Below, one piece after another: positions 7,836 through 15,440 of a stretch of DNA of 33,548 bases. The number at the start of each line of letters is the position of its first letter. The first letter of the stretch is position 1. The notes under the pieces are model-generated. The model searched no databases and had not been told where the DNA came from. It saw only the letters and a program-made list of their open reading frames with translations. Location of the stretch: the NCBI GenBank assembly GCA_947378845.1, contig CANCLQ010000015.1:1-33548 (forward strand), written 5' to 3'. This DNA is from Opitutia bacterium (GTDB lineage: Bacteria > Verrucomicrobiota > Verrucomicrobiia > Opitutales > UBA953). A program made the translations under genes and the position numbers.

Positions 7836-8942
7836 TTATTCGAAAATGATGGTGCCGCGACTGGTGGTCTTGGGACCGCGGTTATCTTCTTCCCAGTAGA
7901 TGTGCTTAGTGATGTCCGCCACTGTGGGCTCGGGAGATTCATCGGCAAACGCAGCGGCCGCATCAGCTTCTTCCATTGCTGCAGCATTGATTGATTCCAC
8001 TAGCTCTTTGGTGAGCACGCCTTCGTTAAGGAGTTCTTTTTCAAAGAGGAAGACGGGGTCTTTGGTTTCCCGGTAGCCCTTCACTTCTTCTTTGTCGCGA
8101 TAAGTTTTGTCTGGGTCCGACATCGAGTGTCCGAAATAACGATAAGTGAAAATTTCTAGAATCGTTGGCTTGGATTCTTCGTGAGCTCGCTTGAGGGCGA
8201 TCGCGGTCTTCGCGCGGACTTCGTAAACATCGTGACCATTCACAACATCCCAGGCCATGTTGTATCCCTCGGCGCGTTTCGCTAAGCAGCCAGGGTGTGC
8301 GGTTGAGCGCTCTTGCGATGTGCCCATTGAGTAACCGTTATTTTCGATAACGAAGATGATAGGTAGATCCCAGAGTGCGGCTAAATTGTACGCCTCGTGA
8401 ACGGCACCTTGATTGATGGCGCCATCGCCCATGTATGTGAGGCATGAACCTTTTTGTCCGCGATATTTAACAGCGTAAGCCAGGCCAGTGCCAAGAGGCG
8501 CTTGTCCGCCGACGATTCCGTGTCCGCCCCAATAATTTTTATCCGGTGCGAAGTAGTGCATCGAGCCGCCTTTGCCCTTCGAGCAGCCTGTGACTTTGCC
8601 TGTGAGTTCGGCCATACATTCTTTCATGTTCATGCCGACGAGTAGGCCGTGAGCGTGGTCGCGGTAACCGGTGATGATGTGGTCGAATTTTCCGAGTAAA
8701 GAAATGGTGCCAGCGGCTACAGCTTCTTGGCCGACATACAGGTGGAGGAAGCCGCCGATTTTGCCTTGTTGGTAAGTGCGAATACAGCGTTGCTCGAAAT
8801 GACGAACCCGCGCCATTTTTGTATAGAGAGCAATTTTATCCGCCTTGGTGAGCGAAGCGTTGACGGGATCCTTGGCGTACTCCGAAGGTCCGGCTGGTCT
8901 TTTCAAAGACTCAGGATGTGTGATGACAGCATTCTTGGCCAC
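7836..8942 (-). CDS. pdhA: pyruvate dehydrogenase E1 component, alpha subunit
   Basis: Alpha subunit of E1, holding the diphosphate-binding half of the thiamine diphosphate site. The cofactor motif runs from GDG (172-174) to NN (201-202). Other conserved segments are GFLHLYVGQEA (64-74), YRDHAHGL (93-100) and the GKGGSMHYF loop (123-131). At 368 aa it is slightly long because of an N-terminal extension of about 30 residues before the usual TKADKIALYTKMARVR start of homology. First gene of pdhA-pdhB-pdhC. The promoter must lie in the 137-bp gap shared with the divergent HPr gene. Confidence 0.97.
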   Translation of the reverse strand: MAKNAVITHPESLKRPAGPSEYAKDPVNASLTKADKIALYTKMARVRHFEQRCIRTYQQGKIGGFLHLYVGQEAVAAGTISLLGKFDHIITGYRDHAHGLLVGMNMKECMAELTGKVTGCSKGKGGSMHYFAPDKNYWGGHGIVGGQAPLGTGLAYAVKYRGQKGSCLTYMGDGAINQGAVHEAYNLAALWDLPIIFVIENNGYSMGTSQERSTAHPGCLAKRAEGYNMAWDVVNGHDVYEVRAKTAIALKRAHEESKPTILEIFTYRYFGHSMSDPDKTYRDKEEVKGYRETKDPVFLFEKELLNEGVLTKELVESINAAAMEEADAAAAFADESPEPTVADITKHIYWEEDNRGPKTTSRGTIIFE

Positions 8943-9079
8943 GGTGATTGGTTTGCTTCGATTGGAGGGGTCTGGGCGGGAAGGTCAAGCGAACCCGCCT
9001 AAGAGGGGAATAGACTTGACCCGTTAGCCAAGCCAACACCCTTTCTTTTATCTTTTTTAAGACACCTCGCCTAAACTCC

Positions 9080-9367
9080 ATGGAAGAAAACACTGAGGTT
9101 CAGATTCGTGAATTTACCGTCCAAAACCGGATGGGTATCCACACTCGTCCGTCCGCCCAAATTGTGCGATTGGCTAATCGTTATCCCGATGTCGAAATCT
9201 CTGTCGCCAAAGACGACGAGGTCGTAAACGGAAAGAGCATCATGGGATTAATGATGCTCGCTGCTGGCCAAGGCTCGCGCCTCAAGTTTTCGGCATCAGG
9301 AAAAGACGCCGCTCAGTTTCTGACTGAGATGGAAGCACTCTTCTCACGTAAATTCGACGAAGCTTAA
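9080..9367 (+). CDS. HPr-family phosphocarrier protein
   Basis: Small cytoplasmic phosphocarrier of the PEP:sugar phosphotransferase system. The phosphorylatable His21 lies in MGIHTRPSAQ, and Ser53 lies in NGKSIMGLMML, the site modified by HPr kinase in bacteria that have it. The length of 95 aa is slightly longer than the common 85-90 because of an N-terminal extension. No Enzyme I, EII or HPr kinase gene is adjacent, and many Verrucomicrobiota use HPr for regulation rather than sugar uptake, so a regulatory role is possible. It is divergent from pdhA, and a coupled gene starts 3 bp after its stop codon. Confidence 0.92.
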   Translation: MEENTEVQIREFTVQNRMGIHTRPSAQIVRLANRYPDVEISVAKDDEVVNGKSIMGLMMLAAGQGSRLKFSASGKDAAQFLTEMEALFSRKFDEA

Positions 9368-9370
9368 TTT

Positions 9371-10549
9371 ATGGGAATCTTCTTAGCTGGATTAATGTTC
9401 TTCGCTGCAAGCGGTGACGCACCGAAGGCTACTGAGATTTTAAGGGATGATGAAGTCCCTAATTACTTGGTCAGCGCGGGTGATCGTGCGGAGTGGGGTA
9501 GCGCCAAGCAACAAGACGAAGCAGGTAAAAAACGTGTGCAGACTGGAAACAGTATTTTAAATGCACCACGAGCGACGACTGTGAGCGCAGGCCAGGAAAC
9601 CCCCGATCAACTGAAAGCACGTGCACAAAAAATCATTAAAGAAGGCGAAGACCAGAGCGCTCGCGCAATGCCCTCGATTGAACGCCTACGAAAAGTCGCG
9701 GTTGCTCGATTCCAAGAATTAACCAAGACTGTTAACCACGAGCAGCCTTTGAAGCAGACGCTGTGGAAGGACTCGCTCTTGCAGTCGTCGATTCGCTTAC
9801 AAAAAGTCGCTCGCGATAAGGGCTATAAAACCCAGCATTTATTGGGTTCTATGACGATTCTGAGTGCCGATAAAATTTATCGGACACCCGTAATTACTAA
9901 GGCACTTCGTGAGGCTTGGGTGAAGGCCGACGCAGCTGCATTGTCGCCCGTGCCCAATGGTGGTTATGTTTTTAAGCGAGAACCATCGAGTTCTGTTCCG
10001 CAGTTTTCGTCGGAGTGGACGGTCCCAACGGCTGCGGGTCAGGCTGCACTGATTTGGGCCGAGGTTTATCCTTTGACTGCCGATAATGCTGCCGGACTTT
10101 TGATCGTACGCATGGCTGACGCTTTCACATTGCGTGTCGTTGGTTCGGAAGTTTACTTAACAACCATGGGTCCGGCGGAATCATTCCCGAAGACATTCAC
10201 CGCAGCGATCACTTTGAAGGATGAAAAAAGCTACTTACAAGGAGATGGAGTGGCATCTTATGAGAGCGGCTCCAATCCTGTAGGCGTGGCACTTATGCGA
10301 CACCTTTGCGTGCGTTTCGGTAATTTAGGCGTCGGTGCTAGTCAGTCGCTCTTTGATTTGCTGGGCGGCGATACGCCAAGCAATGATGGCGCAAAAATTT
10401 CTTGGAAAGTTTCGCCACAGCCAGCGACTGGCATAACAAGATCGTTTAAGGTCAGCGGAAAAATGCCGGATGGGTCTAGTGTCGCTGTTGCTGACCTGAA
10501 TCTGAAGCTAGAAAATACAACGCCTGCGGCTAAGCCCGCCGGTAAGTAA
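9371..10549 (+). CDS. exported protein of unknown function, coupled to HPr
   Basis: I do not recognise this 392-aa protein. A short hydrophobic N terminus (about residues 2-14) could be a signal peptide or membrane anchor, followed by a charged, Ala-rich region. A helical segment (about 75-150) rich in Arg, Lys and Gln precedes a probable beta-rich second half. A Pro/Ala/Lys tail (TTPAAKPAGK) ends it. No catalytic motif is apparent. The ATG lies only 3 bp after the HPr stop, so the two are probably translated from one mRNA. It is not obviously of foreign composition. A family assignment would need a profile search. Confidence 0.75.
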   Translation: MGIFLAGLMFFAASGDAPKATEILRDDEVPNYLVSAGDRAEWGSAKQQDEAGKKRVQTGNSILNAPRATTVSAGQETPDQLKARAQKIIKEGEDQSARAMPSIERLRKVAVARFQELTKTVNHEQPLKQTLWKDSLLQSSIRLQKVARDKGYKTQHLLGSMTILSADKIYRTPVITKALREAWVKADAAALSPVPNGGYVFKREPSSSVPQFSSEWTVPTAAGQAALIWAEVYPLTADNAAGLLIVRMADAFTLRVVGSEVYLTTMGPAESFPKTFTAAITLKDEKSYLQGDGVASYESGSNPVGVALMRHLCVRFGNLGVGASQSLFDLLGGDTPSNDGAKISWKVSPQPATGITRSFKVSGKMPDGSSVAVADLNLKLENTTPAAKPAGK

Positions 10550-10551
10550 GC

Positions 10552-11130
10552 TTAAGCTTTTTTCTTCGAGGCTTTAAGTTCGGCCAGAGTTGCTCGCTGT
10601 AATTTCTTCACTTTGCTCGCGGCCAGAAGTTGGTGAGCGCGACTCATGCGATCAATAAATAAGACGCCTTGGCAATGATCGTGCTCATGCTGAATGCAGC
10701 GAGCGAGAAGCCCTTCGCATTCGAGTGTATGCGCTACGCCGTCGGCATCATGGAATTGGAGCGTCGCACGCTCGATTCGATTCACGTCGCCCGTGATGCC
10801 AGGAAAAGATAGGCAGCCTTCAGTGTAGATTTCTGCGGGCCCTTCGGGAATCGTCACCTTTGCGTTGGCGACAAGCAGCGGCATGATTGATTGAGCATCC
10901 ACTTTCTTCCCGTCATAGATGGGCTTGTTTTCTTCGTCGCAGATATCGACGACGAAAAGTTGGAGGCTCAGGCCGATTTGCGGTGCGGCGAGGCCGATGC
11001 CTTTCGCTGCACGCATCGCTTCGAGCATGGTATTGCCAAGCATGCGTAAAGACGGGCCAAACTCACGCACGGCTTCCCCCTTTGTGCGCAGCACAGGGTG
11101 GCCATAATGATGAATTGGGTGAGCCGACAT
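10552..11130 (-). CDS. def: peptide deformylase
   Basis: Metalloenzyme that removes the formyl group from the N-terminal methionine of new proteins. All three signature motifs are present: GIGLAAPQIG (44-53), EGCLSFPG (104-111, ligand Cys106) and QHEHDH (147-152, ligands His148 and His152, catalytic Glu149). Cys106 plus the HExxH helix is the normal Fe/Zn site. The 192-aa length is normal, with a Lys-rich C-terminal tail. The stop codon lies 2 bp from that of the convergent gene. No fmt or other translation gene is adjacent. Confidence 0.97.
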   Translation of the reverse strand: MSAHPIHHYGHPVLRTKGEAVREFGPSLRMLGNTMLEAMRAAKGIGLAAPQIGLSLQLFVVDICDEENKPIYDGKKVDAQSIMPLLVANAKVTIPEGPAEIYTEGCLSFPGITGDVNRIERATLQFHDADGVAHTLECEGLLARCIQHEHDHCQGVLFIDRMSRAHQLLAASKVKKLQRATLAELKASKKKA

Positions 11131-11167
11131 TGGCCCACCCTAAGCAAAAACTACGACGGTCAACAGA

Positions 11168-11704
11168 CTATTTTTTAGCTTTAGAGAAGTCGCCGTTTTC
11201 GCAGGCCTTAATGAAGCTTTCTGTACGCTTTCTTAAGAGATTCCATTTGTCACGCAGGTGCTGAGATTCTTCACAGGTGACTTCTTGATCTTCGACGGCG
11301 CTGACCACTTCGGTGATGAGCATGCTAATTTCTTTAATCAGGGCATTTGATGCACGCGTTAGTTCGGGTGCAACCGAGTGAGCTTCATCGCGAAGAAAAT
11401 GTCCGCCCGCCTTGTGTGCGAGCCAATCGACAATTCGATCATCGCCGGTGGCGACGATTAATTTGGCTACGCGATCTAGAGGATTAGGTTGACCGCTACC
11501 TTTGCCTTTCGGGGGCTCGCGCCATTTATAAAGTAGGGAGGTCGACACTTCGATGGCGTCCGCAATTTTTTTATGCACGTCGAGTTGTCCGCCGTCGCTC
11601 GATTTGGATGCCAAAGCTTTTCCGGCAAAGGTTACCGCCTCTTGAACCACTATATGAGGCTCTTTGACGTGTGTTTGGCGATGTGACTTCGATTTTTTGC
11701 TCAT
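11168..11704 (-). CDS. putative DNA-binding protein, phage CII-like helix-turn-helix
   Basis: Protein of 178 aa from the ATG at 11704. A further in-frame ATG at 11746 exists, but its 14 extra residues look unlike the conserved start. Residues 45-62 (KKIADAIEVSTSLLYKWR) have the look of a helix-turn-helix, and the following RVAKLIVATGDDRIVDWLAHKAGG resembles phage CII-type regulatory proteins. The C-terminal half is helical with mixed charge and could mediate oligomerisation. No other phage gene is nearby, so it is more likely a domesticated regulator than part of a prophage. It lies 37 bp upstream of def on the same strand. Confidence 0.65.
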   Translation of the reverse strand: MSKKSKSHRQTHVKEPHIVVQEAVTFAGKALASKSSDGGQLDVHKKIADAIEVSTSLLYKWREPPKGKGSGQPNPLDRVAKLIVATGDDRIVDWLAHKAGGHFLRDEAHSVAPELTRASNALIKEISMLITEVVSAVEDQEVTCEESQHLRDKWNLLRKRTESFIKACENGDFSKAKK

Positions 11705-11888
11705 TAGGTAAAAGTTGTATGTACCAGTTGAGCGGTTTTTTGGCAATACGCAGGGAGTTATAATTGCATCAAAATATTATATTAAGTCTTGCTCATCTTT
11801 GGTCACAGGGTCGTATCCATTTTAACACAACTTTGACAAATCAAACGCTAGTGCTTGCCCTCCAACGTTAACAAATAAGACTACCTCC

Positions 11889-12158
11889 ATGGACGAGTTC
11901 CTCGTATACATCCTAACTTTCTCAATTGTTACGCTTGGCGTCGTCGTTGCCCTCCGCAGTTGGTTAAACTCGCGCCGCTCGCGTGGAAGTTCTAGTCGTT
12001 CCTATCGTCGATCTTCGTCTCGCCGTCACCGCAGAGGCCGGCATCGTTCATCTCGACGCGGAATGCGGAGCAATCGCCCTATTTGGAGGCCTTTTGATCA
12101 GCGTTCAAATGAGAATCCTGAGGCAGGCGGTCCACCGGATAATCCGCCTCAGAATTAG
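11889..12158 (+). CDS. small membrane protein with Arg/Ser-rich cytoplasmic tail
   Basis: An 89-aa protein with one hydrophobic helix (about residues 4-22) followed by a strongly basic stretch (about 28-65), in which Arg and Ser make up most positions, and a Pro/Asn/Gly-rich acidic tail. The charge distribution suggests N-out, C-in topology with the basic part in the cytoplasm, where it could bind RNA, DNA or phospholipid. I know no family for it. It fills the only gap between two minus-strand operons and ends 2 bp before the convergent permease gene, as an actual gene would. Low complexity makes a chance open frame possible. Confidence 0.55.
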   Translation: MDEFLVYILTFSIVTLGVVVALRSWLNSRRSRGSSSRSYRRSSSRRHRRGRHRSSRRGMRSNRPIWRPFDQRSNENPEAGGPPDNPPQN

Positions 12159-12160
12159 AG

Positions 12161-12967
12161 TTAGTTTTTAAGTACGCGGACCGCGAAGTAGGGCGCGGCG
12201 CAGCATAACACGATTGCTGCACCCGATGGCATGCCAGCTACATAATAAGATAAATATAGGCCTGTCGCCCCGCCAATAATTGCAAAGCCGGCGGCCCAGA
12301 TCATCGCTTCGGACAAGCATTTCCCGAGCCTGATTCCTGTCGCGGACGGTATCACGAATAATGCAGTCGTGAGCAACGCACCAACGAGTCGAACGCTTGC
12401 AACGGCCGCGATGGCGATGAGCACAAGTAAGACCGCTCTGAGTAATGACGGTTTTGCTCCGATTAAATTGGCGTACTCTTCGTCGAATGATGCCAGCTCG
12501 AGTTCTTTATGTAAGATTCGGAGAACTAAAACGACGAATAGGCTCGTGGCTGCGATGAGTACCAAATCTCCAGTCCCAACTGAAACGATGCTTCCAAAAA
12601 GCAGTCCAGTGAAGTCTCTCCAGGCGTGGCCGACCGACATTAGGGCGATGCCTAGAGCGAACATAACAGAAAGCATGACGCCAATCGCGCTGTCTTCGCT
12701 GTTCCCCTTGCGACTCGATAGCCACGCGACCCCGGCGGCGGTGAGTAAGGCGGCGACAACTGCCCCGAGATAAAGTGAGACGCCGATGAGTGCGGCCGCC
12801 ACAATCCCAGGTAGAATAGAATGGGTCAGCGCTGTGCTGATGAATGCCATGCGGCGCGAAATGATGTACGCCCCCAGGCAGGCAGCAGAAATACCGCACA
12901 GAATAATGGCCAAGAGTGCGCGAAGAAAAAAATCTTCCGAAAGCGGAGCGAGTAGGAGATTAAGCAT
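12161..12967 (-). CDS. metal ABC transporter permease (ZnuB/TroC family)
   Basis: Inner-membrane permease of the ABC-3 family, which imports Zn2+ or Mn2+. The 268-aa protein has about eight hydrophobic helices. The early segment GAYIISRRMAFISTALTHSI, with its following LPG, matches the family's characteristic cytoplasmic loop and coupling region. It is the last gene of the three-gene transporter operon, and its ATG overlaps the end of the ATPase gene by 8 bp, so translation is coupled. Metal specificity cannot be decided from the permease. Confidence 0.92.
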   Translation of the reverse strand: MLNLLLAPLSEDFFLRALLAIILCGISAACLGAYIISRRMAFISTALTHSILPGIVAAALIGVSLYLGAVVAALLTAAGVAWLSSRKGNSEDSAIGVMLSVMFALGIALMSVGHAWRDFTGLLFGSIVSVGTGDLVLIAATSLFVVLVLRILHKELELASFDEEYANLIGAKPSLLRAVLLVLIAIAAVASVRLVGALLTTALFVIPSATGIRLGKCLSEAMIWAAGFAIIGGATGLYLSYYVAGMPSGAAIVLCCAAPYFAVRVLKN

Positions 12968-13745
12968 GGCGGTGGTCGTGCCCTACACAGGCATGCTTGG
13001 TTGTTAGCCGTCCGTTTTTCAGTTCTAGTATGCGGTCAAACCTTTGAGAGTCGGCTGGATCGTGTGTCGCCATGACGACGGTGAAGTTATTTTCCGTATT
13101 AAAAAGAAACGCCTCCACAATCTCGCGGCTGGTTTGATCGAGCGCAGCGAACGGTTCATCGAGAAGCAAAACTTCTGCACCTTGAACAGTCGCACGTGCC
13201 AGAAGTCCGCGCTGTAATTGTCCGCCAGAAAGGCTGTGCACCGAACGATCCGATAATTCGAGTAAGCCCAGTCGTTCCAGCGCGCGATCCACGGCCGTGT
13301 CGCTGTGCTGACATTCTTCGAACCAGCCATGGTGCGGGTATGTTCCCATTTGCACGAGGCGACGAAGTTGAAGAGGAACGTCGGCGTTGAAGCTTGGCTT
13401 CTGTGCGAGGTAGGCGATTCGACTGCGCCCGAGTTTCGGTGGTGCACCGAGCACGTTAACCTCGCCGGCCACCTGTGGAATAAGCCCAGCCAGCACTTTA
13501 AGTAGTGTGGATTTTCCTGAGCCATTAGCGCCGATAAGTGCGGTGCGACACCCGCATGGGATTTCAAATGTGGCTTGGGAAAATGCTATCGGACTTCCGG
13601 GTGAAGCCGCCGCTTCGAGCTCCTTTGCGCTCACGGCGATTCCACCACACGCAACAGTATCGGCCGACGAATAGGGAATCGCCGGCAAAAGACCGAAGCA
13701 GGCATTGCTTATCATTTGATGCCAATGTTTGCGACTGGATGACAT
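12960..13745 (-). CDS. metal ABC transporter ATP-binding protein (ZnuC-like)
   Basis: ATPase that powers the metal importer. Walker A GANGSGKST (72-80), Q-loop Gln115, signature LSGGQ (172-176), Walker B LLLDEP (193-198) and H-loop His228 are all intact. The ABC domain begins at about residue 36, so there is an unusual N-terminal extension of about 35 residues containing two His and two Cys. The start is supported by a one-base overlap with the preceding stop codon (TAATG), which argues that the extension is translated. The length of 261 aa is near the family norm because the C-terminal part is short. Confidence 0.92.
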   Translation of the reverse strand: MSSSRKHWHQMISNACFGLLPAIPYSSADTVACGGIAVSAKELEAAASPGSPIAFSQATFEIPCGCRTALIGANGSGKSTLLKVLAGLIPQVAGEVNVLGAPPKLGRSRIAYLAQKPSFNADVPLQLRRLVQMGTYPHHGWFEECQHSDTAVDRALERLGLLELSDRSVHSLSGGQLQRGLLARATVQGAEVLLLDEPFAALDQTSREIVEAFLFNTENNFTVVMATHDPADSQRFDRILELKNGRLTTKHACVGHDHRHA

Positions 13746-14641
13746 TATTTTTTAAGGCCTTCGGCGATTTTACGTGCGTTGAGTATCATCATTGTGGGCC
13801 AAGTGTCGCCCTCTTTTCCTGGCGACTGAAGGTATTCAAATGAAAGCGAGATAGGCGGAGGAAGACGGCCATCGATTGTCAGCTGCTCCGCGATGCGACT
13901 GTTTTGTCCTTCATCGTAAGCAATCACACGAACACCTTGATCTTTAATTAATTTGAGAATCTCGGAGTAGCGTTGCGCCGATGGGTCGGCCGATTCTGCG
14001 ACCGCGCTATCCACGACAGTGGCGACCACCTTCAAACCAAAGTATTCAGCGAATGATTCGAGGCTAGGGTGGTAGGCGATAATCTTTCGCCGTTCCTCCG
14101 GTATCGATGCGAACAGACTTTTAATTGAATCGGCGGCTTCATCTATTTCTTTAAGTGATTTATCTGCAAGGTCTTGTGACTCTTTATCTTTAAGTTTTAG
14201 TCGTTCCGTAAGTAGGATGTTTAACCGGGAGACCATTACTTTGGCCTTATCTGGATTGAGCCAGGCGTGCAGGTGTTGGCCCGACTGGTCGGGGTTGAGC
14301 CAGACTAGATCGGACTCGCGGTTATTTGCCTTCGCCCAATCTGCCAGCCAGGGCTCGGTGATAGGGTTTAGGCCGATTACAATGCGCGCAGCTTTCAGTA
14401 ATCGTATGTCCGCTGGGCTTATTTGATAGCCGTGAAGCTCTCCGCCGCTGGCTATCAATGACTTATGTTGTACGTTGTTTGGCACCAGTGATCCGACCCA
14501 GTAATCCAGCACTGTAAAACTTGAGACGACCTCGGCCTGTCCGAAACCCAAATTTACCCAGAGTAGGGCAGCGATGTAAGCGATAAATCTCAAGCCAGGG
14601 AACGAAAGGTCGCCGAGGTCTCTAACGCAATACAATTGCAA
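13745..14641 (-). CDS. metal ABC transporter substrate-binding protein (ZnuA/TroA family)
   Basis: Periplasmic metal-binding protein of 298 aa, first gene of the operon. A signal peptide ends near residue 36 (hydrophobic stretch about 17-31, no lipobox). Likely metal ligands are His70 (GGELHGYQISPAD), His125 (QHLHAWLNP), His191 (AYHPSLESFAEYFG) and an acidic residue at 243/244 (AYDEGQNS). Three histidines plus an acidic residue can suit Zn or Mn. The His/Asp-rich loop found in some ZnuA proteins is absent. About 15 residues precede the hydrophobic stretch, so the true start could be downstream. The promoter lies in the 70-bp gap shared with the divergent pilus-like operon. I see no recognised Zur box. 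Confidence 0.88.
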   Translation of the reverse strand: MQLYCVRDLGDLSFPGLRFIAYIAALLWVNLGFGQAEVVSSFTVLDYWVGSLVPNNVQHKSLIASGGELHGYQISPADIRLLKAARIVIGLNPITEPWLADWAKANNRESDLVWLNPDQSGQHLHAWLNPDKAKVMVSRLNILLTERLKLKDKESQDLADKSLKEIDEAADSIKSLFASIPEERRKIIAYHPSLESFAEYFGLKVVATVVDSAVAESADPSAQRYSEILKLIKDQGVRVIAYDEGQNSRIAEQLTIDGRLPPPISLSFEYLQSPGKEGDTWPTMMILNARKIAEGLKK

Positions 14642-14711
14642 TAGTACTGCTCGTAACTTGGGCGGTTTTCGGTTTGCTTTGCTACTGTCTATCCCTTGGA
14701 GTTTCTGACTT

Positions 14712-15413
14712 ATGCCCCAGATTAAAGCCCTATGCGCGTACCTCGCATTCTTGGTTTTATCCGTCTCAGTAGTCCATGCTCAGGCGGCTCCAGCGGCTGA
14801 AAAAAATGCTAAGGCGGGGGCAGTTTCGGGTAAGCCAAACGTCATCGTTCGCGATGTAAAATTTTTACAAGTAGCTCTCGGCGGACAGGTCAATAAATGG
14901 AACCGGATGCAGGTCGAACTTGAGGCCAAAAACAACCCAGACGAAAAGGCGCTCAACAAGCGTTGGCTCGATAAGGTTAAGGTCACCGTAACCCAAATTT
15001 ACAAGACCGCCTCCGCTAAGCCTGAAGACTGGAATTACTATCGTTCGACTGCGACTGTTTTGACGCTGGAAATTGGTCAGCCTCGTTCGGTCTTGTTTTA
15101 CCTTCCTGGTGATATCGTGAAGCGCGATCGCATTAACAAAGAGCCTGATTTTTACTACGTTGAGTTGGAAGTTGCGGGCAACGAAGAGCCCGTGTTCGAC
15201 GCCAAGGGCACTCTCGTCGCAGAACAGCAAAGAGCAGTTTCACGCGACATTTCGCAGAAGGCCAAATTTGATGCAGCGAAGGATGCCGCCGACCGCGCAG
15301 TTTCCAGCAACTCCGGCATGCTTCGTCCGCAGTACATGATCACTTATTTCGACGCCCCTGTTGCCGTGCCACCTTCGCCGGAATTTATCCGCGAAGATAC
15401 GCCCGCTCGATAA
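14712..15413 (+). CDS. exported protein of the pilus-like cluster, Amuc_1102-like
   Basis: First gene of a five-gene operon. The 233-aa protein has a clear signal peptide (hydrophobic core about 8-20, probable cleavage after VVHA at 23) and a beta-rich mature domain of about 190 residues with no enzymatic motif. Position, size and export signal match Amuc_1102 of Akkermansia, but the assignment rests mainly on gene order. It ends in a Pro-rich tail (PVAVPPSPEF). It is likely a periplasmic component that interacts with the secretin or with the periplasmic parts of the following membrane proteins. The next gene starts 27 bp downstream. Confidence 0.75.
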   Translation: MPQIKALCAYLAFLVLSVSVVHAQAAPAAEKNAKAGAVSGKPNVIVRDVKFLQVALGGQVNKWNRMQVELEAKNNPDEKALNKRWLDKVKVTVTQIYKTASAKPEDWNYYRSTATVLTLEIGQPRSVLFYLPGDIVKRDRINKEPDFYYVELEVAGNEEPVFDAKGTLVAEQQRAVSRDISQKAKFDAAKDAADRAVSSNSGMLRPQYMITYFDAPVAVPPSPEFIREDTPAR

Positions 15414-15440
15414 TCCCTTTCCTATCTATTTCTCGTTCGA

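Noticed and set aside
8943..9079. Sigma-70 promoters in the pdhA/HPr divergent gap
   Set aside because: TTGACC and TTGGCT elements occur, but no -10 box at proper spacing is convincing on either strand.
14642..14711. Zur or Mur operator in front of the metal transporter
   Set aside because: Only a repeated GCAAT and a short CAATTG palindrome are seen; neither matches a known Zur/MntR consensus.
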